Position numbers and translations under genes: made by a program. Shown piece by piece: positions 21,801 to 32,440 of a DNA stretch of 64,000 nucleotides. The stretch lies in the NCBI GenBank assembly GCA_030490835.1, contig CM059977.1, forward strand, positions 38,399,676-38,463,675, written 5' to 3'. The stretch is from Annona cherimola. Its lineage: Eukaryota; Streptophyta; Magnoliopsida; Magnoliales; Annonaceae. The notes under the pieces were generated by a model, which made no database searches, was not told where the DNA came from, and saw nothing but the letters and a program-made list of their open reading frames with translations. Position 1 is the stretch's first letter. Every line of letters starts with the position of its first letter.

Positions 21801-23080
21801 TTTGCAATGAAACTGGCATTTTTCGCGCCTGATTATGAAATAGTTAGGGTGATTGAACTGTTGAAAAAATGTAGGAAAAAATTGATACTTGAGATGATAC
21901 TAAACAAATTAAAATAGACACAAGTTAGAAATCGAAAGCAAAAGTAGCAATTAAAAAAAAAAAAAAAAGTAGATTTGTTATTATGATACTTGAGACAGGT
22001 ACACGTTAGGTTCAAAATTATATGCATAGGGGAATATATTCATTGAAACGATTATACGGTTTAGCGAGTTGAACTTGAACTCATTAGACCTTGAACCATA
22101 TATTCAACCGGTTTAACATTTGGTTTGGTTTTAGTAATTTTGGTGCGAAACAGGACATCTGAAAATCATTTTGAAGCGCAAATAAGAAGAAGAAAAAAGA
22201 AAAAAAAATTAGGGGAATTTTGGCTGTCGTCTGTTGCATAAAATTTTGAGAGGGGATGGGCTTTTGTCAGAATTCTTCTTTTGTTTTTTTCTGGGATTGT
22301 GCAACTCAATCCATCTGAGCTACATTCCAAAAGAGCAGGCATCCAATGCTGGGAGGGCAGTGGAATGACCTGGCCATTGTCCGGAGAAAATCCTTACATT
22401 CCAAGGAAGTGATGCCCTCTAATGAAAGAAGAACAGTTTAATGATACGAGTGAGATCATTTGCAATATTCACTTTTGAAAATGCTACTGCATTAGCCCAG
22501 AGTGCAGAATGTGCAATTCAACAAGTATCACCATCTCTATTGTGGATTCAAAAGTTAAAAAAGATTCTTCCAGATTGGAAAATTAAACCGGTTTAGTAAT
22601 GGCAAACATTTCTTCAAGTAGATTAACAATTATTATACACAGAAAAATGAAGAAACCAGACAGAAATCTTCCACGGGTATATAGATAATTAAGCAAACCA
22701 GGTGCATGCCCAGAGAAGGTTAAAATTTCACTGCTTACAATTGCAGACCACGGTCCAGAGCTCAACTCATCATCTCTCTCCCATTATGGATCATCACAGC
22801 CATTTGACTGCGCTCTAATGACCTGCCGAGGACCAGGTGACCTCCTTTCCCGAAATTGAAAGATTAAACAAATTTATCAAATGTTGGAATCTTAGTCATC
22901 CAATATTATGGATCATTAGACGGCAGGACACTTTGCAAATAGAAGCCTTCCTTCCTTAGTCCTTGCTGCTGATCCTGAGCATGGATGATCAACTTCTCAT
23001 ACCAAAAAATGTGGTTAAAGACCCAAGTAACTAAAAACTTTTGTAATCATAAACCTTGACTGATGATTATAGTGATGGTA
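18801..23080. other. Intergenic, no supported gene
   Basis: Contains a three-copy 91-bp repeat (about 19240-19480), AT/CAA-rich patches near 20840-20870, a T-run at 21000-21016 and an A-run near 21952-21968. A 136-codon minus-strand frame (21481-21071) is the longest open stretch. It is fairly Cys-rich and hydrophobic in the middle, but I recognise no family, so it stays unassigned. Confidence 0.45.
19240..19480. repeat. Diverged tandem repeat, ~91-bp unit, three copies
   Basis: Landmarks GATCTTTGCC (19244), GATCTTTGTC (19335) and GGTCTTTATT (19427) are each followed by a GAGAAATCAAAAGC-like block at the same distance. Confidence 0.75.
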
Positions 23081-23084
23081 ACAG

Positions 23085-23090
23085 TTTATT
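23085..23090 (-). terminator. Candidate poly(A) signal for the DAYSLEEPER-like gene
   Basis: AATAAA on the minus strand, about 355 bases beyond the stop codon. Plant poly(A) signals are loose, so this is only a candidate. Confidence 0.35.
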
Positions 23091-23443
23091 TATAAGGAAC
23101 GTAAATGGAAGAAGCAACAGATAAGAGGAACTCGTGAAGCATGCATAGTTCTCACCTTGAGTAATGATATCCCTGAGCAGTCACAAAACCTTTTCTGGAG
23201 CAGCCTCTTATATCTATTTAGAATATCAGGTCACAAGCTGCCATGAAGTAGCGAAAGCTAATTGTGCAATAGCAACAAAGCAACTGGTACAAGTAATCGG
23301 TCCTAGATTACCATTACAGATAATTTGTTAACAACAGAAAAAAAGAAAAATACAATAGCCAAGTTAAACACTAAAAGATGCCTTGCGTGACAAGGCCATG
23401 AGGGTAACAGCCAGCACAGTTGAAGATCCCAATTTCATGAGTT

Positions 23444-25555
23444 TCAGAATTCCATTTTGACAATAGCATTTGGTTGCTCATCCTCTTCAATCTGCTGCTG
23501 AAGCCAATCTTTTGCACAAAAAATGGCCTGCAGTGTTTCAGGCCGCAATGTACTCCGATAGTCATCAATTGATTGATTCTCCGTGCTAAATATGAACTCA
23601 GAACTGCCAGTGGACATGGCAATAGCCAAGACATCACGGGCCATCTTTGAGAGTGTTGGATACTTTAGCTTGTTCAACTTCCACCATTCTAAGATGTCAA
23701 ATTCCTGGATCCTTGGCAAGAGGGCTTCATCAAGATATTGATCCAATTCTGACTTTGTCTGCTGGGTGCTGGACATTTCTGATATAAAAACATCAAAGTC
23801 TAGAAGCCCGTCACCACTAGAAAGAAGGGCTCCTCCATCCACCCCATTACTGGGAACCAGTGCTAGCTCACTTTGTTCAACTTGCTCACCTTGAACTTGC
23901 CCACCTTGCTCACCTCGTTCTCCTTGCTCAACTCGCTCACCTTGTTCTTGTTGCTCACCTTGCAAATTCTGCTCACCTTGCTCGCCTTGCTCAATGTAAG
24001 CAGGAGTTAGCGGAAGTGGCTGTGCAATATATTCAAGATATAGGTCATGAATCCCATCATTTACAGTCTTGATGTGCAAGCCTGCATTTTCCCCATAGAT
24101 TTTTGTGAAGCTGAACTCAACAAGCTTCATCTTGAAGCGAGGATCCATAACAACCGCAATTGCCAAGATAAGATTGCAATCTTTCCAGTAACTGTCAAAC
24201 TTCTCATGCATTGGCCCAGCAACAGACCTAGTGAACACATCCTCACTTGCTGCCGCATGTGCCAGCTCTAATTTGATCTTCCACGCTTCATGGAAGTACA
24301 GATTGGATGTTGGATTAGATATTCCTGTAAAGACATTTGCAGCATCATATAAAACTTTCAAGTACTTGCACACGGTTTCAACCTTCTTCCATTCATCCAC
24401 TGTTGGTGCTTGAATGTAGGTTGAATCACACGTCTCCAAGTAAGCAAATGCTTGCTTGTAGTCTAAAGCAGCCATTAACATGAGAAAAGTTGTGTTCCAC
24501 TGTGCTGGAACATCAACAGATAGGTTTCTTGTACTGGGGATTTGAAATTGCTGAACAATCTCAACAAACTTCTCATCAAGTGCTGGTGATGATTTCACAT
24601 ACTTAATGCTCTCCCGGATCTTGCAGACAATTTCATGGATTACCCCAAATCCATCTTTCACAACGAGATTTAAAATGTGGGCATAACTTGCAACAAATAG
24701 CTGACCATTGTGTGCTAGTGCATTCTTATTGGACAGGTAATCTCTAAGATTGGAACTAATGCCATCATTTGAGGAACCATTTTCTAATGTGATGGAGAAT
24801 AACTTGTTTTCCAAATTCCAATTTGAAAGACAAGTGCCAATTGCATCACTAAGAACATTCCCAGGCTGTGAGGATAGCGGCAGAAAGTTGAGAAGCCGTC
24901 GATGTAATCTCCAGTCACCATCAATAAACTGCCCAGTGATGCACATGTACGGTAAAGACTGACTAGACACCCACCGATCCAAATTTAGGCTGATCCGACC
25001 AGGCATTGTCCCCAAGAGTTGCATCAGATTTTGCTTCTCCTTCTGGTACATTTCTAGAATATCAGCTTCAAGGGTACTGACTGTAACCATCTTGAACTGG
25101 GGTTGAAGATTTTGGGCAAAATTAATGAAACCGGGATGTTCAACCATGTGGAGAGGGAATTCATGCACAATGATCATCCTTGCAATATCTTGACGGCTAC
25201 GATCCTTATCAAAAACAGTTGTCAAGCCAGGGTTCCATCTATACCGTCTTTTTGGTGTATCAGTACTGCCGTCATTTTTAGAGGATGGAGTATATGGGGT
25301 GAGTTGGTTTTTATCTTTATTTCGGTTCCTGGGGCAAATTCCCAATGCCAAATGCCGCTTTAGGTGGCTTGTGCCTGCAAACTTGGAACCAGTACTATAT
25401 GCAAAGGTTTGTTTGCATCTTTTGCAGCATGCCCGGGTACAACCACCACCCAATGATTCCACTGTAAAGTGCTCCCAGACTACTGATTTTCTTCTCATCC
25501 GCTTGCCGGATGTCTGGGCAGTACCCTCCTGTTCATTGTCACTGCCACCAGCCAT
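23444..25555 (-). CDS. BED-zinc-finger hAT transposase-derived protein (DAYSLEEPER/RICESLEEPER type)
   Basis: Single-exon coding region of 703 codons from ATG at 25555. Order of parts: basic N-terminus; BED zinc finger (Cys44, Cys47, His64, His68, preceded by VWEHF); hAT-type RNase-H-fold body; a Gln/Gly/Glu-rich low-complexity insert (about 535-590, runs of EQGEQ/GEQ); C-terminal hAT dimerisation domain (about 605-692, ending YRSTLRPETLQAIFCAKDWL). This matches the domesticated DAYSLEEPER/RICESLEEPER genes, nuclear DNA-binding proteins needed for normal plant development. At the position where active hAT transposases usually show TxDNxSxND, this protein has ITLENGSSND, so one acidic catalytic Asp is replaced by Glu. 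There are no terminal inverted repeats or target duplications around it, which supports domestication over a live transposon. The gene probably has a spliced 5' leader. Confidence 0.92.
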   Translation of the reverse strand: MAGGSDNEQEGTAQTSGKRMRRKSVVWEHFTVESLGGGCTRACCKRCKQTFAYSTGSKFAGTSHLKRHLALGICPRNRNKDKNQLTPYTPSSKNDGSTDTPKRRYRWNPGLTTVFDKDRSRQDIARMIIVHEFPLHMVEHPGFINFAQNLQPQFKMVTVSTLEADILEMYQKEKQNLMQLLGTMPGRISLNLDRWVSSQSLPYMCITGQFIDGDWRLHRRLLNFLPLSSQPGNVLSDAIGTCLSNWNLENKLFSITLENGSSNDGISSNLRDYLSNKNALAHNGQLFVASYAHILNLVVKDGFGVIHEIVCKIRESIKYVKSSPALDEKFVEIVQQFQIPSTRNLSVDVPAQWNTTFLMLMAALDYKQAFAYLETCDSTYIQAPTVDEWKKVETVCKYLKVLYDAANVFTGISNPTSNLYFHEAWKIKLELAHAAASEDVFTRSVAGPMHEKFDSYWKDCNLILAIAVVMDPRFKMKLVEFSFTKIYGENAGLHIKTVNDGIHDLYLEYIAQPLPLTPAYIEQGEQGEQNLQGEQQEQGERVEQGERGEQGGQVQGEQVEQSELALVPSNGVDGGALLSSGDGLLDFDVFISEMSSTQQTKSELDQYLDEALLPRIQEFDILEWWKLNKLKYPTLSKMARDVLAIAMSTGSSEFIFSTENQSIDDYRSTLRPETLQAIFCAKDWLQQQIEEDEQPNAIVKMEF

Positions 25556-25568
25556 CTTGAATGTGATT

Positions 25569-28500
25569 CTGTATTTGGAAAAAAAAAAAAAAAAAAAAAG
25601 GAAAAATGTAGATCAACACATTCGACCTGCTGTAATAAGAAAGGAGGTACATGTGTCCTGGCAGCACAATCTTGAATAAGAAAATTTCATTTGCGAAATC
25701 AGAAAAATAAATACTCTATTATCACAGATACATGAGCATACTGTTCTTCAAATTTACACAGAAACTTTGTTTGTTTTACATTAAACAACCCAGGCAGAAG
25801 CAGAAGCACATCAAAATGATATCATCAGCCTATATATCAACTAATTCTCACAACAGGTCATAGTTAACTTGAGAGCAGAAGTCAATTGAATATGCAGAGA
25901 CTCAAGTAGAGAAGGTTGAATCAAATAAACAAAATTTTCAACTACAGTCAAATAATAAATCCTAAGAATGATATGAATATAAGAAAAACAACAAAGCAAA
26001 TCATAGGAAGTAGTGAATGGCATATTGTGTAAATGCAGTTATTTTAAGTACATGAAATTGGCACATGTGAATGATTTAGCTGAGTTCCAATTGCATTTTT
26101 CAGCTAAAAATGAACCGCAGAGTAACTTGGCTAAATTCCAAGTGACTCTTGACAAGTAAAGTTATATATAATTACATACTAACAGGAGGAAAATGCTGAA
26201 GCTGTGAACCCAAACTATCTGCTGCAAGCCAAACTCAGATTCTGAAATTTCTATTGAACATTTTGGACCTTGGAATTTGAGGACATTCTTGTGCCAAATA
26301 AGTGTGCAAATACAATTGAAACAGATGAAATCATTGACATAATCACATTTCAGAGAAACAACGTCATTTACGAAGAGCTGCATGTTCGGAGGCTATCTGG
26401 CAAAAACGTATTGCTGGTCTACTTACAATGTCTTAGTGCAATTGTTTAGTAGTGTACTAAAAATAAGCTCAAGCAAACAAATGAGAGAAGCCATATAAAA
26501 TAAAAGAATCACACAAAAGACAATGCAAGATTTAGTGGTTCAGAATCCCCTATCCTACTCCATTCTCCGAGCCAACCAGCTTGGGTTCCACCAGTAAACT
26601 TTTCACACACAAAGTTACAGTGGGTACAGTTAACACCATCTTCTATGTTTTACTATAATACTTAGCATTTGGACCGTAAGCCACTGCAAGAAGACCACAT
26701 ATTGATGCAATCCCATCATCATCTTGTATGAATGTCATCAACTACTCTTTCTACCAGCTAACTGAAGTCTGCATGGATCCTACTATTGGATTCCGCTTGT
26801 TCTCCACTCTGATCAACACAGCTGCTAGGCCCTAATTTATGCATTTGGGTTGAAAGCTCACTTCCAACACATCCACATGAAATATATCTTGGACAACAAA
26901 ATCCATCAGTTCTGTTGTTCAGAGTTCAGTTTCCATTCATGAAACTATTGCAAAATAAGTGAGTAATTAACCTTTTATTTAACCCTTTGTTGATAGCAGC
27001 ATTGTCTTCCCTACAGTTAAAGAAATGTCAACAGCAATTGGGATATTACTGTATACCATGGAGACAATAAACAAAATGAAATAGTAAAAGGTAGCATATG
27101 TTTCATCCTACTAGAACTTTGCACTTGATACCATTGAACTGCTTACAAGTGCAAGAGAAAAAAGGCATGCATCAAGCTATCCCAATCAATCTAGCAAAAG
27201 AATGCCATTATCTCTATTTTTTTTTTGTCAAATATAGCTGTGAAAGAAACATGTTTCAGTCAGAGCAGAGATGAACCAGATTGCCGCCTCATAAATTCCT
27301 TCGAGAATCCTGTGGATGCCTGTCAATTCCATGGAGTTGTAAATGACTACTTTCAAAAGCAATATTTGTGGACAAAACAAGGTTAGTGATGAAAGGAAAT
27401 CCCAAACAATAATATTCATACAGCTGTTCCACATTTGTTGGTATGCTTAAGGACTAATTATCTAAATGAACACAGGGCAAATTCAAAATCCTGGAACTTA
27501 TTATTAAAATTTTTATATAAAGAGTAAAAGAAAAGAAAAGCTCTGTAAACTCAAACTTCAGCAGACAATCAGCCACTCAGACAATGAGGCAACAACCAAT
27601 ATCATTGTAATCCTAACAGAGTATGCTTAATAGTTGTGTAGCTCAGCAAAATTTGTTGCACAAGCCTTCTAAGTTTTTTTTTCTTTTCCCCTTACTGTTC
27701 CATTTTGGAATCATACTTTACAATATCTCACTTTGTTTTTCTCCATTGAATTATTACAAATCAAACTCATGAGAACCCTTACAAATTTCCTCGACAATTT
27801 CAAGAAGGAGACTATTGCTCGCACTCTAAGGGGACCATTGCCCGTGGCAGTCAAAACCTGCGTTGACGGCAAGCCAAGGCAAGCCCCTGGCCACCCGACC
27901 TATGCTTGGTTAGTTCAAGACTTCTAAGTTTTAAGATAGCTGTAAAATGCCGTCATCAGCAAGTAATAGAGCATTTCATTAAAAAGTCAAAAACTACATC
28001 CTTTTCTTAATCCAATCACTACGCCTTCATAACACTGTATGAAGAGACTTCAAAATTTTCCATTACTTAAAGTCTTGGAAAGAACTGCTTGTAACAGAAA
28101 AACGTTGACAATATCAAGTAATATGATTTACAGAAGATTACTGTATTACTGTGAGAATATCTAGGAACATTTTGTTAGAACAGACTAAGATTACCTATAG
28201 TAGTTGCTGTAAACGCAAGTGTAAGACTCATAAAGATTGGACACCCTTGCAACCGTTAGGCCCAACATCAACAGCCACAAAAACATGTCAATCCAACTGA
28301 AGTCATATAACCCAAGAAACTTCAGAGATTCCTTCAAATCAGCAACAAATGCTGCAATAGGTTTAAGATCCGGTATCTGACTCATCTTCTGTCTTGGGCT
28401 CGACGGGCTTAAAGCCCGCCGGTTTTTACCACATGAGCCCACACAAAAACCCAGCACAGTTTGGGCTTAATTTTAGAAGAAAGAATGCAAATCCGGCAAA

Positions 28501-28657
28501 GTTCGACCTTTCGATGCAAAAAAGATGAAAACCAAAATCAGAAAAGCCGAGTTACGCATACATGCTTAATCGAACCACGAAAAACTCTCAACAATCTATA
28601 GCCACGAACAACGGATGTCCGAAGCGGACGAAAGAAGAGCAACAAGAAGAGAAAAAC
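25569..28657 (-). other. Probable 5'-UTR intron of the DAYSLEEPER-like gene
   Basis: Thirteen bases upstream of the ATG there is a strong acceptor: a long T tract then CCAAATACAG/AATC. A good donor, GATCAG/GTTTTTC, lies at 28658/28657, downstream of a promoter-like region. Such a leader intron is common in this gene family, but whether it is one intron or several cannot be told. The interval has no other supported gene. A small minus-strand frame at 28383-28191 and a GC-richer patch at 27810-27910 are noted separately. Confidence 0.5.
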
Positions 28658-28896
28658 CTGATCTTCAGAAGCAGCAAGTCAAAAGAAACGAACAACAAGC
28701 GCAAAGTCTAGGGTTTTCGCACTCCAGAAAGAAAAGATAGGATCTCGACGCGAGATCTCGAGTTTTGTACCTCTGCAGAAGAATAAGGCAAGCTTTGACT
28801 CCCCGGGGTTACGGAGCTGCTCCAGCCGCAGATCTATACCATTTCGACGCCTTCCAAAGTGAGAATTCCGAGAAGAAGAGACGGAGCTATGGTTTC

Positions 28897-28898
<2 letters not shown>

Positions 28899-28935
<37 letters not shown>

Positions 28936-28972
28936 GAGGAGGTGGTGGTGGTGGTGGTGGTGGTGGTGGTGG
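28899..28972. repeat. (GA)n and (GGT)n microsatellites in 5' leader
   Basis: GA run 28899-28934, then GGT run 28941-28972. On the minus strand these read (TC)n and (ACC)n inside the presumed first exon of the DAYSLEEPER-like gene. Open frames across them (both strands) are low-complexity artefacts. Confidence 0.85.
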
Positions 28973-29110
28973 AGGAAGAGGAGGAACTAGGGTTCTCGAA
29001 AGGGGTTGGGCCTGGGCTTGTCTTCTGAGACGTTTCAGGGGAATTGTATATCTCACGGTGTAGCGCGGCAGTGGGTAGGCTTTCGTAGCTATGTTGGGTC
29101 CAAGACCAGG

Positions 29111-29118
29111 TATTTATG
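29111..29118 (-). promoter_or_regulatory. TATA-like box for the DAYSLEEPER-like gene
   Basis: The minus strand reads CATAAATA about 30 bases upstream of the pyrimidine-rich presumed leader. Its position fits a transcription start near 29085; inference from position and motif. Confidence 0.4.
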
Positions 29119-29690
29119 AAAGAGAAATATGTGGGGCCCAGTTGAAGATTGTCAAGCCGTCGATTCCCTGCTTCTCCACGAATCCAAACCGTCCATGCGG
29201 CCATGCAGCGGACAGATTAGACGGAGCACGTGAGAGGATGGCAGGAGTCGGGTGCTCGATGTGGGGCCCGCGGGATGAACGGTCAGGATGCTCATTTTCC
29301 GGATGGATGAGTTTGGGTGACTTCAGTCTTCATACAGCGCACGTGGGAAGTGGCCAACGTGGGCCGTCCGGTTGAAATCTTCGCCGTTCGTGGATGGGCA
29401 GTGGACGCTGGGGCGCCCGTGAATAATCCACATGTGTGGGCTTTTGTGATTTTGCCCCGAAGTTGTTACTGGGCGAGAGCGAGATGCTCTCCAGCCGCCA
29501 TCCAAGTGGAACTGGCACTGTGGAACTAGTCACTAGCAGGGGTTTTTACAAATGGGGTTAGGTATGTGACATTGCACCTAGATTAATAATTATATGACAT
29601 TGCACCTAGATTAATAATTATATTAAAAATATTTAATTTTAAAAATTAATTTTTTTGCACCGGAGTGCACTGAAGTTAAGTACACCCGGG
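29119..29690. other. Upstream region of the DAYSLEEPER-like gene
   Basis: GC-richer than the surroundings (to about 29520), with several short open frames on both strands but no recognisable protein. From 29560 it includes a 25-30-bp tandem repeat (ATGACATTGCACCTAGATTAATAATTAT twice, described here by its start ATGACATTGCAC at 29566 and 29593). At 29655-29695 there is GCACCC/GGGTGCAC-rich sequence resembling the ends of the element at 34681-35043. Confidence 0.5.
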
Positions 29691-29730
29691 TGCACTATAT
29701 CACGTTCCATTCATATATATGTTTATATAT

Positions 29731-30105
29731 ATATGGCGCAACTTCACTGCACCATAATTACAATACAGTTACCTCAAAATAAACTCCATACAATTATAAA
29801 ATTATAATTTACTTCACTCATTATATTTAAAATTATGTATTCTATGATCATATTAATTTTCATTCCAATTGGACATGTGTACAAACCCCATATGAAAATA
29901 GTACAAATTCGACATAATAAAGTAGCTTGACGTAAATAACAACTTTAAAATTATTTTTTCAACATGTAAATCGTTTGCTATAAAATTTATATATAGATAA
30001 ATAATTGTATAAAGTATCAACATATTTAAGTATATGTATGGCCCATTTTAGGCCAAATGTACCGTTAATTATGGTGCAGTTTCACTGCATAAGAAAGATA
30101 TATAT
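29731..30105 (+). mobile_element. Family P element, copy a
   Basis: Blocks in forward order: CACTGCACCATAATTAC, CTCAAAATAAACTCC, TTAAAATTATGTATTCTA, TTTTCATTCCAATTGGACAT, TTGACGTAAATAACAACTTT, TTTTTCAACATGTAAATCG, TATATAGATAAATAATTGTA, GGCCCATTTTAGG and ATTATGGTGCAGTTTC. Ends are inverted TGCACC/GGTGCA. No coding capacity. Confidence 0.8.
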
Positions 30106-30109
30106 ATCC

Positions 30110-30420
30110 AAGTTGTTCTAGTACAGTTGCTCAAAAATGGGTCTCACAATATTAAAATGTAATAAAATTTTATACAATTATTTATTTATATATAAATCAT
30201 ACTTTAGAAGATTTAAATGTTGAAAAACCACTTTAAAGTTGTTATTTGTATCAAACTATTTTATCACGATGAATTTCTACCATTTTCAGATGGAGTCCAT
30301 ACACATATCTGATTGAGATGAAAATTGATATGATAATAGCATATATTATTTTAAATATAATGGGTGGAGTAGATTATAATTTTATCATCATGTGGGGCCA
30401 TTTCAACACCACTGCACCCA
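30110..30420 (-). mobile_element. Family P element, copy b (reverse)
   Basis: The same blocks as copy a in reverse orientation: AAAATGGGTCTCACA, ATTTTATACAATTATTTATT, AGATGGAGTCCATACACATA, GATGAAAATTGATATGATAA, GGGTGGAGTAGATTATAATT. Confidence 0.78.
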
Positions 30421-30459
30421 AATATTTCTCATATACATGTGAGATCCGATCATGTACAG

Positions 30460-30830
30460 ACAAACTACACCTGTAAAATGGGCCCCATACAACTGCACAA
30501 TGCAGTCCATGCACTGTGGGCCCCACTTGATCATGAATGAAAATATAGCACATTCATTGTATTTAGAATTGTTCACCTTATTAACATATAGATTTTCATC
30601 CAAATCCAGCATCTGATGACCCCATCTTAAAATGGTATAAAATTAACATAATAAATTAGTTTAACATAAATATCAAGTTTAAATTTGTATTTTTAACATC
30701 TAAATCGTCTAAAGTATAATTTTAAAATAGATAAATGCTTATATAAAGTTTCATTATATTCTAATATGTGTAGGGCTCATTTTATAACGGAATGCATTGT
30801 AATTACAGTGCAGTCTGTCTGCACATAATT
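30460..30830 (+). mobile_element. Family P element, copy c
   Basis: Forward blocks with ATTGTATTTAGAATTGTTCA, GATTTTCATCCAAATCCAGC, AACATAATAAATTAGTTTAA and TTTCATTATATTCTAATATG. Ends in TGTAATTACAGTGCAG. Contains an inner palindromic piece around 30500-30530 (GGGCCCCA). Confidence 0.78.
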
Positions 30831-30839
30831 GGATCTATA

Positions 30840-31135
30840 ATTTTCATGCTAATTATGGTGAATGCTAATTTTCATGCTAATCATGAATAATTACATTATT
30901 CACTTTATTATCGTATTAATTTTCATGTAAATCCAACATGTGTATGTGCCCCATCTTAAGATGGTACAAAATCAACATAATAAAATAGTTTAACATAAAT
31001 ATCAAGTTTAAAGTGGTATTTTTAACATCTAAACCATCTAAAGTGTGATTTATATATGGATAAATGATTGTATAAAATTTCATTATATTCTAATATATGT
31101 AGGACCCATTTACAGCAGACTGCATCGTAATTGTC
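30840..31135 (+). mobile_element. Family P element, copy d
   Basis: Starts within the family (TTTTCATGCTAATTATGG), then TTATCGTATTAATTTTCATG, AACATAATAAAATAGTTTAA, AACATCTAAACCATCTAAAG and TTTCATTATATTCTAATATA. Its 5' end is shortened or rearranged. Confidence 0.72.
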
Positions 31136-31149
31136 CGCATAGGATAGGT

Positions 31150-31480
31150 TGCAGACGGACTACACTATAGTTACGGTGTCGTCTGCTATAAAATGGATCC
31201 CGCACATATTAGAATGTAATGAAATTTTATATAATCATTTATTCATATAAAAATCATACTTTACACAGTTCGGATGTTTAAAATACCATTTTAAACTTGA
31301 TATTAACGTTAAATTATTTTATTATATTGATTTTGCACCATTTTAAGATGAGGACCACACACATGTTGGATTTAGATGAAAATTGGTGTGTTCATAAAGT
31401 GAACAATTCTAAATACAATGAGTGAGGTAGATTTTCTATTCATGATCATGTGGGGCCTACAGTGCATGGACACTGTAATA
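31150..31480 (-). mobile_element. Family P element, copy e (reverse)
   Basis: Opens with ACACTATAGTTACGGTGTCG and continues in reverse order through TTAGAATGTAATGAAATTTT, GATGAAAATTGGTGTG, TTCTAAATACAATGAGTGAG and CATGATCATGTGGGGCC. Copies d and e are joined head-to-head through the palindromic end sequence near 31115-31165. Confidence 0.78.
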
Positions 31481-31499
31481 TTTCCTATATATAGAGAGA

Positions 31500-31880
31500 G
31501 AACATTTCCTGTGCAGTGAAGCTACATCATATCTAATGGTGCATTTGGCACAAAATGGGCCCTATATGTACTTATGTATAAAATATTTTATACAATTATT
31601 TATCCATGTATAAATTTTATAGCAAATGATTTACATGTTTGAAAAAATAACGTTAAAGTTGTTCTTTACATTAAACTATTTTATTTTGTTGAATTTTGTA
31701 CCATTTTCAGATGAGGTTCATACACATATCCAATTAAGATGAAAATTGGTATGATAACAGAATACATAATTCTAAAATACAATGGGTGAAGTGGACTATA
31801 ATTTTATGATCATGTGGGGCTCATTTTGAGGTAACTGTACCATAATTATGGTAAAGTGAAACTGCACCTTAATATTTCTC
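31500..31880 (-). mobile_element. Family P element, copy f (reverse)
   Basis: GTGCAGTGAAGCTAC start, ACAAAATGGGCCCTATATG, TTTTATACAATTATTTATCC, CAGATGAGGTTCATACACAT, GATGAAAATTGGTATGATAA, ATTTTATGATCATGTGGGGC, CCATAATTATGGTAAAGTG end. Confidence 0.8.
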
Positions 31881-31904
31881 ATATTATATATACACACACA
31901 CAGC

Positions 31905-32210
31905 CTTACTTCTATGTAACCGAGTTACATAAAAGCGTACCTATATAACCTCTTCAAAATCTAAGAAATGATATTTTAAACTGTTTAGATGTCGAAAATA
32001 CTACTTTAAAATTGATATTTTCGCATTTTTCATAATTTACGCTTGAATATGTACGTTTTTTTAACAAATGTGGCCTAAAAACATACTTGATTAGAATGAA
32101 ACTTGGTCTCCTAATTAAAAAAATGATGTTAAATACAATAAATAGATTAGATTTTTCATCCAAGATTATATCTTTAAATTTTGAAGAGATCAGGTGGGCC
32201 CATAGAAGCA
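31905..32210 (-). repeat. Distant relative of family P
   Basis: Similar order of blocks but poorly matched (TTTAGATGTCGAAAATAC, TTGATTAGAATGAAACTTGG, TAAATACAATAAATAGATTAG, AGGTGGGCCC). It could be an older subfamily. Confidence 0.45.
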
Positions 32211-32214
32211 GCGA

Positions 32215-32440
32215 TTTTAATGTGTTGAACGGGTTGAACAGATTAAACGAGTTAAATGGGTTACTAAATGGGTTAACGGGTTATAAGATCTAAACTTTAA
32301 TTCGTTTATTTAATTAAATGGTTAAACGAATTGACGGATCGTAAACAATTTATTTAAAAATTCCAACTCAAACCCATTTATAAACAGGTTGGATAAGCGA
32401 GTTAACGGGTTGACAATAACCATTAATACTCCTAAGTTAC
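32215..32440. repeat. Dispersed AACCCGTTTA-type repeat, copy
   Basis: Many GGGTTAACGGGTTAT / AACCCATTTATAAAC-like blocks, shared with 10.82-11.15, 38.99-39.19, 61.54-61.72 and 62.20-62.34 kb. Likely a diverged non-coding transposon family. Confidence 0.6.

Noticed and set aside
28679..29204. Several frames with Arg-Glu, Val, Pro or Ser runs
   Set aside because: Produced by the (GA)n and (GGT)n microsatellites in the presumed leader.
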